Source: Pseudomonas sp. AOB-7
GTDB taxonomy: Bacteria; Pseudomonadota; Gammaproteobacteria; Pseudomonadales; Pseudomonadaceae
Reading direction: 5' to 3'
Length of the DNA stretch: 64,000 nucleotides
Assembly (NCBI RefSeq): GCF_003696305.1
Contig: NZ_RFFK01000005.1
Coordinates: 186,001 to 250,000, forward strand
Shown: in pieces, positions 44,258 to 54,694 of the stretch
Numbering within the stretch: position 1 is the stretch's first letter
Layout of the letters: every line of letters begins with the position of its first letter
Program-made: the position numbers and the translations under genes
The notes under the pieces: generated by a model
Database searches by the model: none
The model's input: only the letters and a program-made list of their open reading frames with translations
What the model was told of the DNA's origin: nothing

Positions 44258-45667
44258 TTACAGCGGCTTGCCGCGGTTGCCGTGAGCGGCGACGAACTGC
44301 TGTACGGTCTTCAGATCGTTGGCCAGCACGGTGCAGCGCTCCTCGCGCTGGAACAGGTCGGCCAGGTGCGGCGGCAGCGCCGGCACCGCGTCGATGCCGG
44401 CCTTTTCCACCGCTTCGGGGAACTTGACCGGGTGCGCGGTGCCCAGCACCACCATGGGCGTGGCCAGGCTGCGCCGGCATTCGCGGGCGGCGCGCACGCC
44501 GATGGCGGTGTGCGGGTCGAGCAGCTCACCGCACTCGGCATAGACCTCGGCGATGGTCTCGCAGGTCTGCGCGTCGTCTACCGCCAGCGAGTCGAACAGC
44601 TTGCGCGCCTCGGTCCAGCGATCGTCCTCGACACTGAAGCCGCCGCCCTGCTTGAAGGTTTCCATCAGCCCGGCGATGGCGGCGCCGTTGCGGCCATGCA
44701 GGTCGAACAGCAGGCGCTCGAAGTTGGACGACACCATGATGTCCATCGACGGCGACAGGGTCGGGTGCAGGGTCTCTTTCACATACCGATTGCCACTCAT
44801 GAAGCGGTGCAGGATGTCGTTGCGGTTGGTGGCGACGATCAGCTGGCTGACCGGCAGGCCCATGTTGCGAGCCAAATACCCCGCAAAAATGTCGCCGAAG
44901 TTGCCGGTCGGCACCGAGAAGGCGATGGAGCGAGCCGGCGCGCCGAGCTGCAGCGCAGCGTGGAAGTAGTAGACGATCTGGGCCATGATCCGCGCCCAGT
45001 TGATCGAGTTGACCGCCACCAGGCGGGTGCCCTTGAGGAAGCCCTGGTCGGCGAAGCTGGCCTTGACCATCTCCTGGCAGTCGTCGAAGTTGCCCTCGAT
45101 GGCGATGTTGTGGATGTTCTCACCGAGGATGGTGGTCATCTGCCGGCGCTGCACTTCGGACACACGGTTGTGCGGGTGCATGATGAAGATGTCGACGTTG
45201 TCGCAGGCCTTGCAGCCTTCGATGGCTGCCGAGCCAGTATCGCCGCTGGTGGCGCCCATGATCACCACGCGCTCACCGCGCTTGGCCAGCACATGGTCGA
45301 GCAGGCGGCCGAGCAGCTGCAGGGCGAAGTCCTTGAACGCCAGGGTCGGGCCGTGGAACAGCTCCAGCACCCACTCGTTGCCGTTGAGCTGGCGCAGCGG
45401 CGCCACGGCGTTGTGGGCGAACACGCCGTAGGTTTCCTCGAGAATCTTCTTGAAGTCGGCGTCAGCGATGCTGCCGGCAACGAACGGGCGCATCACCCGG
45501 AACGCCAGCTCGTGATAGGGCAGGCCGGCCCAGGAGGCGATTTCCTCGACGGTGAAACGCGGCAGATTTTCCGGCACGTAGAGGCCGCCGTCGCTGGCCA
45601 GGCCGGCCAGCAGCACGTCTTCGAAATTCAGGGCCGGCGCCTGGCCGCGGGTACTGATATAGCGCAT
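44258..45667 (-). CDS. thrC: Threonine synthase
   Basis: 469 residues from MRYISTRGQAPALNFEDVLL, the Pseudomonas length. PLP enzyme converting O-phosphohomoserine to threonine. PLP lysine region FHGPTLAFKDFALQLLGRLL, phosphate cup GATSGDTGSAAIEG, and SVPTGNFGDIFAGYLA are visible. It follows hom by 57 bases on the same strand, the usual hom-thrC operon. Confidence 0.97.
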   Translation of the reverse strand: MRYISTRGQAPALNFEDVLLAGLASDGGLYVPENLPRFTVEEIASWAGLPYHELAFRVMRPFVAGSIADADFKKILEETYGVFAHNAVAPLRQLNGNEWVLELFHGPTLAFKDFALQLLGRLLDHVLAKRGERVVIMGATSGDTGSAAIEGCKACDNVDIFIMHPHNRVSEVQRRQMTTILGENIHNIAIEGNFDDCQEMVKASFADQGFLKGTRLVAVNSINWARIMAQIVYYFHAALQLGAPARSIAFSVPTGNFGDIFAGYLARNMGLPVSQLIVATNRNDILHRFMSGNRYVKETLHPTLSPSMDIMVSSNFERLLFDLHGRNGAAIAGLMETFKQGGGFSVEDDRWTEARKLFDSLAVDDAQTCETIAEVYAECGELLDPHTAIGVRAARECRRSLATPMVVLGTAHPVKFPEAVEKAGIDAVPALPPHLADLFQREERCTVLANDLKTVQQFVAAHGNRGKPL

Positions 45668-45724
45668 GGGATAAACCTTCGTTCTACTGCACCCGCAGGC
45701 CAAGACCTGCGGGCGGACACGGGA

Positions 45725-47029
45725 TTAGTTGAGCTGCTCGACGCGGATACGGACGATGGGCGAGGCCACGCCGTCCAGCGCTTCCATGGCGGCGATGGCA
45801 TCGAGGATACTCGCCTCCTCCACGCGATGGGTGACCAGGATCATCGGCACCAGGCCGTCCTGCTCCTCGGCTTCCTTCTGCATGATCGACTCGATATTGA
45901 TGCCGCGCTCGGAGAGGATGCTCGCCACCTGGGCCAGCACGCCCGGATGGTCCTTGGCCTGGATGCGCAGGTAGTAGGCGCTCTCGCACTGCTCGATGGG
46001 CAGGATCGGGTGATCGGACAGCGAATCCGGCTGGAAGGCCAGGTGCGGCACGCGGTTGGTCGGGTCGGTGGTCAGCGCACGCACCACGTCGACCAGGTCG
46101 GCCACCACCGCCGAGGCGGTCGGCTCCATGCCGGCGCCGGCGCCGTAATACAGGGTGCTGCCCACGGCATCGCCATTGACCATCACCGCGTTCATCACGC
46201 CGTTGACGTTGGCGATCAGGCGATCGGCCGGGATCAGCGTCGGGTGCACGCGCAGCTCGAAACCGGCCTCGGTACGGCGGGCCACGCCCAGGTGCTTGAT
46301 GCGATAGCCCAGCGCCTCGGCGTAGTTGACGTCGGCGGTGGTCAGGCGGGTGATGCCTTCGGTGTAGGCCTTGTCGAACTGCAGCGGGATGCCGAAGGCG
46401 ATGGAGGCGAGAATGGTCAGCTTGTGCGCGGCGTCGATGCCCTCGACGTCGAAGGTCGGGTCGGCCTCGGCATAGCCCAGCGCCTGGGCTTCCTTGAGCA
46501 CGTCGTCGAAGGCGCGGCCCTTCTCGCGCATTTCGGTCAGGATGAAGTTGCCGGTGCCGTTGATGATCCCGGCCAGCCAGTTGATGCGGTTGGCGGCGAG
46601 GCCCTCGCGGATCGCCTTGATCACCGGAATGCCGCCGGCCACGGCGGCCTCGAAGGCGACGATCACGCCCTTCTCGCGCGCCTTGGCGAAGATCTCGTTG
46701 CCATGCACGGCGATCAGCGCCTTGTTGGCGGTGACCACGTGCTTGCCGTTGTCGATGGCCTTGAGCACCAGATCGCGGGCCAGGGTGTAGCCACCGATCA
46801 GCTCGATGACGATATCGATCTCGGGATTGCTCGCGACGGCGAACACGTCATTGGTGGTGGCGATGCCGGTAATGTCGTACTGCGGCTTGGGCGAGCGAAT
46901 GGCGATCTGGGCAATCTCGATGCCGCGACCGGCGCGCCGGGTAATTTCCTCGGCGTTGCGCTTGAGTACATTCAAGGTACCGCCACCGACGGTACCCAAC
47001 CCACAGATGCCCACTTTGACCGGCTTCAC
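45725..47029 (-). CDS. hom: Homoserine dehydrogenase
   Basis: 434 residues from a GTG start (VKPVKVGICGLGTVGGGT). NAD(P) Rossmann motif GLGTVGGG, catalytic domain AVAGGIPVIKAIREGLAANRINWLAGIINGTGNFIL and EADPTFDVEGIDAAHKLTILASIAFG. C-terminal ACT domain (YYLRIQAKDHPGVLAQVASILSERGINIE) for threonine feedback. It reduces aspartate semialdehyde to homoserine. Operon with thrC. Confidence 0.97.
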   Translation of the reverse strand: MKPVKVGICGLGTVGGGTLNVLKRNAEEITRRAGRGIEIAQIAIRSPKPQYDITGIATTNDVFAVASNPEIDIVIELIGGYTLARDLVLKAIDNGKHVVTANKALIAVHGNEIFAKAREKGVIVAFEAAVAGGIPVIKAIREGLAANRINWLAGIINGTGNFILTEMREKGRAFDDVLKEAQALGYAEADPTFDVEGIDAAHKLTILASIAFGIPLQFDKAYTEGITRLTTADVNYAEALGYRIKHLGVARRTEAGFELRVHPTLIPADRLIANVNGVMNAVMVNGDAVGSTLYYGAGAGMEPTASAVVADLVDVVRALTTDPTNRVPHLAFQPDSLSDHPILPIEQCESAYYLRIQAKDHPGVLAQVASILSERGINIESIMQKEAEEQDGLVPMILVTHRVEEASILDAIAAMEALDGVASPIVRIRVEQLN

Positions 47030-47054
47030 ACTCAATTCCCCATCAGCACTGCGT

Positions 47055-47080
47055 AAAACGGCCGGAGCATGCTCCGGCCG
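47055..47080 (-). terminator. Terminator after dsbC
   Basis: Perfect palindromic stem CGGCCGGAGC-AT-GCTCCGGCCG followed on the minus strand by TTTT, between the dsbC stop and the hom start. It makes hom-thrC transcriptionally separate from dsbC. Confidence 0.85.
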
Positions 47081-47131
47081 CCGAAAAGAGCCGCACATTA
47101 CGAAGCGGCTGTTTGTTAGTCAATCCACGGC

Positions 47132-47857
47132 TCAGTTGGACTCCAGGGCGATCTTGGCCAGCTGCGGCGCCGGCTGATAGCCCGGGATCATCTTGCCATT
47201 GGCCAGGACGATGGCCGGCGTGCCGTTGACCCCGATCATCTGCCCCAGCTGGTACTGCTTGGCCACCGGGTTGTCGCAGTTGGCCTCGGGCACCGGCTGG
47301 CGGGTCTTGGCCAGGTTCATCGCCTCCTGCGGATCCTTGGCGCACCAGACATTGACCAGCTCCTTGGCCGCCGGACTGTTCAGCCCCTGACGCGGAAAGG
47401 CCAGGTAACGTACCTCGACGCCCAGGCGGTTGAGCTCGGGTACCTCGCTGTGCAGCTTCTGGCAGTAGCCGCAGTCGGTGTCGGTGAACACGGTGATATG
47501 GGTCTTCTTGTCCTGAGCTGCGAATACCACCATCTCCTCGACCGGGATGGCGTTGACCTGCTTGGCCACCGCGCGACTTTCCTCGATCTCGGTGAGGTTG
47601 ATCGCCTTGCCGTCCTTGACCTGGAACAGGTAGCCCTGCAAGAGGAACTGGCCGTCGGCACTGGTGTAGAGCTGGCGCCCGCCCTTGAGCTGAACCTGAT
47701 AGATGCCCGGCATCGGGCTCTCGGCGATGGCCTCGATCGGCAGGCGTGCATCCAGCGAGGTCAGGCTCTGGCGGATGGCCTGATCGGGATCGGCGGCCAG
47801 GCTGAGACTGCTGCCCAGCACCAGCGCCAGAGCAACGGAAATACGGGTCAGGGACAT
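47132..47857 (-). CDS. dsbC: Thiol:disulfide interchange protein DsbC
   Basis: 241 residues from the ATG with GGAG five bases upstream; a GTG two codons earlier is too close to it. Signal peptide to about residue 22 (LSLAADPDQ). N-terminal dimerisation domain, then thioredoxin fold with CGYC at 129-132 (VFTDTDCGYCQKLH), second conserved pair VWCAKDPQ and ANCDNPV, and cis-Pro loop VNGTPAIVLANG. Periplasmic disulfide isomerase. Downstream of xerD, the common xerD-dsbC pair. Confidence 0.96.
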   Translation of the reverse strand: MSLTRISVALALVLGSSLSLAADPDQAIRQSLTSLDARLPIEAIAESPMPGIYQVQLKGGRQLYTSADGQFLLQGYLFQVKDGKAINLTEIEESRAVAKQVNAIPVEEMVVFAAQDKKTHITVFTDTDCGYCQKLHSEVPELNRLGVEVRYLAFPRQGLNSPAAKELVNVWCAKDPQEAMNLAKTRQPVPEANCDNPVAKQYQLGQMIGVNGTPAIVLANGKMIPGYQPAPQLAKIALESN

Positions 47858-47949
47858 GAACACTCCTGTCGAACGAGGGACGGGCGAAGATCGATACAGC
47901 CTACCACAGATGGCCGGCCAGGCAGCTCGCTGACGACCGGACGGCAGGC

Positions 47950-48846
47950 CTAGCCACGCGGATGGTGCAGCGCGTGCAACTCCTGCAGGCGCGCCCTGGC
48001 GATATGGGTGTAGATCTGCGTGGTGGACAGGTCGCTATGGCCCAGCAGCATCTGCACCACGCGCAGGTCGGCGCCATGGTTGAGCAGGTGGGTGGCGAAG
48101 GCATGGCGCAGGGTGTGCGGCGACAGCGGCTTGGCGATGCCGGCCACCCGGGCCTGATGCTTGATCCGGTGCCAGAAGGTCTGGCGGGTCATCTGCTCGC
48201 CACGCAGACTGGGGAACAGCACGTCGCTGGGCTTGCCGCCGAGCAGCAGCGGGCGCGCCTCGCGGCTGTAGCGTTCGATCCAGGCGATGGCCTCCTCGCC
48301 CAGCGGCACCAGGCGTTCCTTGCTGCCCTTGCCGAACACCCGCAGCACGCCCTGGCGCAGGTTGACCTGCTCCAGGCTCAACGACACCAGCTCGGTCACC
48401 CGCAGGCCACAGGCATACAGCACCTCGAGCATGGCGCGGTCGCGCAGGCCGATGGGGTCGTCCAGATCCGGCGCCTGCAGCAGCGCCTCGACGTCCGCCT
48501 CGGACAGCGACTTGGGCAGCGGCCGGCCGATCTGCGGCAACTCGACCTGCAGGCTGGGGTCTTCGCCGATCAGCCCCTCGCGCAGCAGAAAGCGGTAGAA
48601 GCCGCGCAGCCCGGAGAGAAAACGCGCGGTGGAGCGCGCCTGATAGCCCTGCTCCAGGCGCCAGGCCAGGTGATCGAGCAGCGCCGCGCGGCCGATCTGC
48701 GCAAGCGCCAGGCCGCGCGCGTCGAGCCAGGCGTTGAAGTGTTCCAGGTCGCTGCGGTAGGCGGCACGGGTATGGGCGGACAGCCCCTTCTCGAACCACT
48801 GGGCCTCGAGGAAACGCTCGATCAAGGGATGGGACAGGGTGGCCAT
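47950..48846 (-). CDS. xerD: Site-specific tyrosine recombinase XerD
   Basis: 298 residues from MATLSHPLIERFLEAQWFEKGLS, the Pseudomonas length. SAM-like core-binding domain, then catalytic domain with Arg in YACGLRVTELVSL, Lys in FGKGSKERLVPLG, HTLRHAFATHLL (HxxR), GH in LLGHSDLSTTQ and the nucleophile Tyr in IYTHIA. With XerC it resolves chromosome dimers at dif. It is housekeeping, not a mobile-element integrase. Confidence 0.97.
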   Translation of the reverse strand: MATLSHPLIERFLEAQWFEKGLSAHTRAAYRSDLEHFNAWLDARGLALAQIGRAALLDHLAWRLEQGYQARSTARFLSGLRGFYRFLLREGLIGEDPSLQVELPQIGRPLPKSLSEADVEALLQAPDLDDPIGLRDRAMLEVLYACGLRVTELVSLSLEQVNLRQGVLRVFGKGSKERLVPLGEEAIAWIERYSREARPLLLGGKPSDVLFPSLRGEQMTRQTFWHRIKHQARVAGIAKPLSPHTLRHAFATHLLNHGADLRVVQMLLGHSDLSTTQIYTHIARARLQELHALHHPRG

Positions 48847-49054
48847 GAGGACTCTTCGCAGGCAGAGGGCGCCTAGTGTTCCACAGCCGAGACCGACAGG
48901 ACGAGTGCAACCAATGGAAACAGCCGGACAACCGTCGGTCGGTCGTCGCGCCGCGTCATACGACCAGTGGCCCGACAAGCCTATCCTTGGTTGGGTGACA
49001 GCCGGAGTGGGCGGCGCCATGATTGCACCCTGCCATCACGCCACCGGTAGCGCC

Positions 49055-49735
49055 ATGCCCAATCACGCCCACTCCCGTCTCGGCCAGATCCTGATCAACA
49101 AGGGCCTGATCACCCCCGCACAGCTGGACGCGGCGATCAAAGTGCAACTCGTCAGCCACAAGCGCCTGGGCGAAGTACTGATCGAGCAAGGGCTGCTGAC
49201 CCAGAAGCAGCTGAGCAAGGCCCTGAAGAAGCAGAGCAACTTGCGCCTGGCCGCCACCCTGGTGGCCGCCCTGATGAGCCCCTTCCAGATGGCCAGCGCC
49301 GACATCCAGCGGCTGCAGCCGCCCAGCAGCATCAGCCGCCAAGAGACCACGCGGGGCATGCAGGCGCTGAGCGACACGGAAATGAGCGCGGTCAGCGCCC
49401 AGGGCCTGGACGACGCCCTGCAAGGCCTGCTACTGCGCGCCGAGAGCGGCGACGGCCTGGGCACGATCAAGCAGCTGGCCAAGCTGGTGATGCCGGCGCT
49501 GGACAACCTGGATGCCGAGACCGGCCTGCGCGACGTGCAGTACGACACCAGCAAGCTGCGTTCGACGCTGAACGACGACGGCTCGTTCAACGTCAACCTG
49601 CCCAGCTCCATCGGCGAACTGCGCTTCGACAATATCCGCGTCAAGGACGCCCCCGCCGGACAGAGCTTCGGCAGCCTTAGCCTGCACAACATCGACCTGT
49701 CGCAGGCCAGCCTGAAGATCAGCCTGCGCCCCTGA
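49055..49735 (+). CDS. Hypothetical protein with GspE-N-like helical repeats and DUF6160-like segment
   Basis: About 226 residues from ATG 49055; ATG 49019 is possible (238 residues, GGAG 11 bases upstream). N-terminal LGQILINKGLITPAQLDAAIKVQ and LGEVLIEQGLLTQKQLSKALKKQ form the tandem helical repeat seen in the N-domain of GspE/PilB ATPases, but no ATPase follows. A hydrophobic stretch (LRLAATLVAALMSPFQMASA) then resembles an internal signal sequence, followed by ALSDTEMSAVSAQGL, the short motif seen after the signal peptide in DUF6160 proteins, and a beta-rich tail. It lies between xerD and the thioesterase. Confidence 0.75.
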   Translation: MPNHAHSRLGQILINKGLITPAQLDAAIKVQLVSHKRLGEVLIEQGLLTQKQLSKALKKQSNLRLAATLVAALMSPFQMASADIQRLQPPSSISRQETTRGMQALSDTEMSAVSAQGLDDALQGLLLRAESGDGLGTIKQLAKLVMPALDNLDAETGLRDVQYDTSKLRSTLNDDGSFNVNLPSSIGELRFDNIRVKDAPAGQSFGSLSLHNIDLSQASLKISLRP

Positions 49736-50156
49736 CGCCCGCCTCCGGCGCAAAGCCCGGCAGCACCGGCACCGGCCTCTGCCGCTCGTCGACCGCGACG
49801 AAACTGAAACTGCCGCTGATGGCGCGCTCGCGCCCTTCCTGATACAGCCCCTCGACGAACACCTCGACCGCAACCTTGAGGCTGGTATTGCCCACCTTGC
49901 TCACCCGCCCGACCAGCTCGACGATGGAGCCGGCCGGAATCGCATGCTTGAAGTCGATGCGGTCGCTGGACACGGTGACCAGCGGCAAGCGGCAGAACCG
50001 CGTGGCGGCGATAAAGGACACCTCGTCCATCCAGGCCAGCGCCGTGCCACCGAACAGGGTGTTGTGGTGATTGGTACTCGGCGGGAACACCGCCTTGGTC
50101 ACGCGGGTTTCCGACAGCGCGATGCGCCGCTGGATTTCTTGCTCTCTCGGACTCAT
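49719..50156 (-). CDS. Acyl-CoA thioesterase, YciA type
   Basis: 145 residues, hotdog fold. TNHHNTLFGGTALAWMDEVSFIAATRF carries the family NxxGxxFGG...D pattern with the catalytic Asp, followed by IDFKHAIPAGSIVELVGRVSKVGNTSLKVAVEVFVE. It hydrolyses acyl-CoA thioesters in the cytoplasm. Its 3' end overlaps the converging gene by 17 bases. Monocistronic. Confidence 0.9.
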   Translation of the reverse strand: MSPREQEIQRRIALSETRVTKAVFPPSTNHHNTLFGGTALAWMDEVSFIAATRFCRLPLVTVSSDRIDFKHAIPAGSIVELVGRVSKVGNTSLKVAVEVFVEGLYQEGRERAISGSFSFVAVDERQRPVPVLPGFAPEAGVRGAG

Positions 50157-50226
50157 GCCACTACTGCTCGCAATCGATGTGGTTCGGCCGGGCCGCGAAA
50201 CCCGCCGGTCGACGGGCCCAGAAACG

Positions 50227-50250
50227 AAAAAAGCAGCCCGTAGGCTGCTT
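50227..50250 (-). terminator. Rho-independent terminator after rplS
   Basis: On the minus strand stem AAGCAGCC / GGCTGCTT with a 4-base loop and a following T run, 21 bases after the rplS stop. It ends the rpsP-rimM-trmD-rplS operon. Confidence 0.93.
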
Positions 50251-50271
50251 CTTTCAGAAAGGCGTCCGAAC

Positions 50272-50622
50272 TTAGGACAGCTTTTCCTTGATGCGCGCGG
50301 CTTTGCCGGACAGGTCGCGCAGGTAGTACAGCTTGGCCTTGCGCACGTCGCCGCGACGCTTGACGCTCAGGCTGTCGACCAGCGGCGAGTAGGTCTGGAA
50401 GGTACGCTCGACGCCGACGCCGCTGGATATCTTGCGCACGGTGAAGGCGCTGTTCAGACCGCGGTTACGCTTGGCGATGACGACGCCTTCGAAGGCCTGC
50501 AGACGCTGACGGTCGCCTTCCTTCACTTTCACCTGAACGATCACGGTGTCGCCCGGGGCGAAGGTCGGGATCTCTTTGTTCATCTGCTCGGCTTCGAGCA
50601 TCTGGATAATCTTGTTGGTCAT
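50272..50622 (-). CDS. rplS: 50S ribosomal protein L19
   Basis: 116 residues. [60 protein letters not shown] and [15 protein letters not shown] are standard L19 sequence. It is at the 30S-50S interface. Last gene of the rpsP operon, followed by a strong terminator. Confidence 0.98.
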   Translation of the reverse strand: MTNKIIQMLEAEQMNKEIPTFAPGDTVIVQVKVKEGDRQRLQAFEGVVIAKRNRGLNSAFTVRKISSGVGVERTFQTYSPLVDSLSVKRRGDVRKAKLYYLRDLSGKAARIKEKLS

Positions 50623-50664
50623 GCTGCGCTCCTAAGACAAGCCTCCCGGCCTGCCATCGATACG

Positions 50665-51408
50665 TTAACTATCGTCCCGCTGGCGGATGTATTCCTCCAG
50701 CAGCTTTTTCTCTTCTCCAGAAAGCGAGCGGCTATCCAGAAGATCGGTGCGACGTTCCCAGGTCCGCCCAAGGGACTGCTGCAAACGCCAGCGCCGGATG
50801 TGTTCGTGGTTGCCACTAAGCAACACCTCGGGAACACGTTTATCCGCATACACCTCCGGACGGGTGTAGTGCGGGCAGTCGAGCAGGCCATCCGTAAAGG
50901 AGTCCTCCTCGGCCGAATCGGCATGACCCAATGCACCAGGCAAAAGGCGCGTCACCGCGTCGATCAGCACCATGGCCGGCAGCTCGCCGCCGGACAGGAC
51001 GTAGTCGCCAATCGACCATTCCTCGTCGACATGCGTTTCGATGAAACGCTCGTCGATACCTTCGTAACGACCGGCGATCAGGATCAGTGCCTGCTCCTGC
51101 GCCAGCTCGCGGACCGCCGCCTGATTCAGACGACGCCCCTGCGGCGACAGGTAGATCACCTTCGCCGCCTCCCCCGCGGCCTGCCTGGCACTGGCCAGGG
51201 CGTCCTCGAGAGGCTTGATCTTCATCACCATCCCCGGGCCGCCGCCGAAGGGGCGGTCGTCCACCGTATGGTGGCGATCCGTGGTGTAGTCCCGCGGATT
51301 CCAGCAGTGCAGCTTGAGCAGCTCCTGCCTAACCGCACGACTGGTGATGCCGTACTCGCCGATGGCGGCAAACATTTCCGGGAACAGGGTGATGACTTCG
51401 ACGCGCAT
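50665..51408 (-). CDS. trmD: tRNA (guanine-N1-)-methyltransferase
   Basis: 247 residues from [26 protein letters not shown]-fold SAM methyltransferase forming m1G37. Trefoil-knot motifs [44 protein letters not shown]; catalytic Asp in [11 protein letters not shown]. Five bases after rimM. Slightly shorter at the N-terminus than the P. aeruginosa protein I recall, with no in-frame codon upstream that looks better. Confidence 0.97.
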   Translation of the reverse strand: MRVEVITLFPEMFAAIGEYGITSRAVRQELLKLHCWNPRDYTTDRHHTVDDRPFGGGPGMVMKIKPLEDALASARQAAGEAAKVIYLSPQGRRLNQAAVRELAQEQALILIAGRYEGIDERFIETHVDEEWSIGDYVLSGGELPAMVLIDAVTRLLPGALGHADSAEEDSFTDGLLDCPHYTRPEVYADKRVPEVLLSGNHEHIRRWRLQQSLGRTWERRTDLLDSRSLSGEEKKLLEEYIRQRDDS

Positions 51409-51413
51409 AGGCC

Positions 51414-51950
51414 TTAGAAGTCCGCATCCCAGTCGACCCGCATCTCGCCGGCTGCCAGGTCCACCGCCAGCACGCACTGCCCGGTATAGGGCAATAGGCG
51501 CTCGCGCTCGTCCAGGCTGCCCGCGCAGGGCTTGACCACCATCACATCGTTGGCACCGGTCTCGAACAGATGATCGACCACGCCGAGCAACTGCCCCGCC
51601 TGATCGACGACCTTCAGACCTTGCAACTGGTACCAGTAGAACTCGCCATCATCCAGGTCGGGCAGCTCGCCACGCGGCACGCAAATCTCGAAACCGGCGT
51701 AGGTACGCGCAATCTCGCGATCGTCCAGACCTTTCAACTTGGCAACCAGCACCTTGCCCTGAAGGCGGCCGCTGGCCAGTTCCACTTGCTTTACCTCGCC
51801 GTCACGCCTGAGCGTCCAGCGCGGGTAATCGAGCACGTTATCGATGGGATCGGTAAAGGAATAGACCTTCACTTCGCCCCTGACGCCGTGCACCGAAACA
51901 ATCTTGCCGAGAACCACCAGATCCTCGGCGACGGCCGGCGTCGTACTCAT
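51414..51950 (-). CDS. rimM: 16S rRNA processing protein RimM
   Basis: 178 residues. N-terminal RimM beta-barrel ([25 protein letters not shown]) and C-terminal PRC-barrel ([35 protein letters not shown]). It assists 30S head maturation by binding S19. Eight bases after rpsP in the same operon. Confidence 0.97.
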   Translation of the reverse strand: MSTTPAVAEDLVVLGKIVSVHGVRGEVKVYSFTDPIDNVLDYPRWTLRRDGEVKQVELASGRLQGKVLVAKLKGLDDREIARTYAGFEICVPRGELPDLDDGEFYWYQLQGLKVVDQAGQLLGVVDHLFETGANDVMVVKPCAGSLDERERLLPYTGQCVLAVDLAAGEMRVDWDADF

Positions 51951-51958
51951 AAAAGTGC

Positions 51959-52210
51959 TTAGGCGGCAGCCTTGGCAGCTTCCTTGAGCAGCTGAGCAAC
52001 ACGCTCAGACGGCTGAGCGCCCTGGCCCAGCCAGTAGGTCGCGCGCTCCTGGTCGACGGACAGACGCACTTCGCCACCGGCAGCGATCGGGTTGAAGAAG
52101 CCGATGCGCTCAACGAAACGACCATCGCGCGCATTGCGGCTGTTGGTCACGGTCAGGTGGTAGAAGGGGCGCTTTTTGGAGCCGCCACGAGCAAGACGGA
52201 TGGTTACCAT
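51959..52210 (-). CDS. rpsP: 30S ribosomal protein S16
   Basis: 83 residues: [41 protein letters not shown] is S16. Good ribosome binding site (CAGGAACG). First gene of rpsP-rimM-trmD-rplS, with a candidate promoter at 52285-52312. Confidence 0.98.
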   Translation of the reverse strand: MVTIRLARGGSKKRPFYHLTVTNSRNARDGRFVERIGFFNPIAAGGEVRLSVDQERATYWLGQGAQPSERVAQLLKEAAKAAA

Positions 52211-52284
52211 GTGAACATCGTTCCTGTAGTCGGTGCTAACTTAAGGCACACACTTAAAATGGGCCTAGGCCCGAAAGGCCGCAT

Positions 52285-52312
52285 ATTTTAAGGATTATGC
52301 GGCGGTTTGCAA
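52285..52312 (-). promoter_or_regulatory. Candidate sigma-70 promoter of the rpsP operon
   Basis: On the minus strand -35 TTGCAA (52312-52307), 16-base spacer, -10 TAAAAT (52290-52285). The leader then contains a GC palindrome GGGCCTAGGCCC (52261-52272), perhaps a leader hairpin for translational feedback or an ffh transcript-end structure. Confidence 0.55.
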
Positions 52313-52351
52313 ATCTCTTTTTCCGCCCGGCCATCGGCCGGGGCGCAGGCC

Positions 52352-53728
<1,377 letters not shown>

Positions 53729-53886
53729 GCGCGTTCCTTTGGAAGTGCGGCTCGACCGGAGTCGGGTGTACGACAGGCGGCGGATTATAGCCAAGTCGCC
53801 GCGCCACCGACACCGCCAGCGGTCTTTCGTGCGGGCGATCATCTGTGCCACACTCAGCGCCTTTCGGGCTCGCCTTACACGGATTT

Positions 53887-54684
53887 ATGCACCCTCTGCT
53901 GCCCAGCCTCGCCGCCGCCTGCCTGTACGCCGGCGCCGCCACCTACCAGGGCCTGCGCCTGACTCAGCGCAGCACCCCCGACAAGCGCCTGCTGGCGTTG
54001 CTCGGCGTGCTCGCCCTGTGCTTCCACGGCGGCAGCCTGTTCCTCCAGCTGCACGACGTCCACGGCCTGACCCTGGACTTCTTCAATGCCGCGAGCCTGA
54101 TCGCCTACGCGGTGATTGCCCTGACCCTGCTGGCCTGCCTGCGCATCCCGGTGGAGAACCTGCTGCTGCTGTTCCCCCTGGGCGGGCTGACCGTGCTGGC
54201 TGCCGAGTTCCTGCCCTCGGGTACCATCCGCCCGATCGACGAACACCCTGGCATCCTGGCCCACATCCTGCTGTCGATCCTGGCCTACGGCATGCTCACC
54301 ATCGCCGTGTTCCAGTCGATCCTGCTGCTGCTGCAGGACTATCAGCTCAAGCACAAGCACCCCTCCGGGCTGATCAAGAACTTCCCGCCGCTGCAGACCA
54401 TGGAGAGCCTGCTGTTCGGCTTCCTCTGGGCCGGCTGGCTGCTGCTGTCGTTGTCGCTGCTGTCCGGCGCGCTGTTTCTCGACGACCTGCTCGCCCAGCA
54501 CCTGGCGCACAAGACCATCCTTTCCAGCTTCGCCTGGGTGGTGTTCGCCGTGCTGCTGTGGGGTCGCCACCGCCTGGGCTGGCGCGGGCACAAGGCCATT
54601 CGCTGGACCCTGGCCGGGTTCTGCCTGCTGATGCTGGCCTACTTCGGCAGCAAGCTGGTGCGCGAATTCATACTGCACATCTGA
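53887..54684 (+). CDS. Cytochrome c assembly-like integral membrane protein (YpjD/CcsA family)
   Basis: 265 residues from MHPLLPSLAAACLYAGA; about eight membrane helices. The CcsA/CcmC-type WWD-like region is weak, but conserved histidines are present in LCFHGGSL, HPGILAHILLSILAYG and HKTILSSFAWVVFAVLLWGRH. Conserved next to ffh in Pseudomonas. Assumed haem-handling role in the inner membrane is not proven for this subfamily. The next gene starts ten bases later. Confidence 0.85.
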   Translation: MHPLLPSLAAACLYAGAATYQGLRLTQRSTPDKRLLALLGVLALCFHGGSLFLQLHDVHGLTLDFFNAASLIAYAVIALTLLACLRIPVENLLLLFPLGGLTVLAAEFLPSGTIRPIDEHPGILAHILLSILAYGMLTIAVFQSILLLLQDYQLKHKHPSGLIKNFPPLQTMESLLFGFLWAGWLLLSLSLLSGALFLDDLLAQHLAHKTILSSFAWVVFAVLLWGRHRLGWRGHKAIRWTLAGFCLLMLAYFGSKLVREFILHI

Positions 54685-54694
54685 GGCGCCTTCC

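Noticed and set aside
44282..47056. 924-codon plus-strand open frame
   Set aside because: Exactly antisense to thrC and hom, which are full-length and unmistakable. It is rich in Gly, Ala, His and Gln as expected from a reverse frame in GC-rich DNA.
47950..48846. Tyrosine recombinase as a mobile-element integrase
   Set aside because: Length, sequence and neighbours (dsbC, hom, thrC) identify housekeeping XerD; no att-site repeats or island genes nearby.
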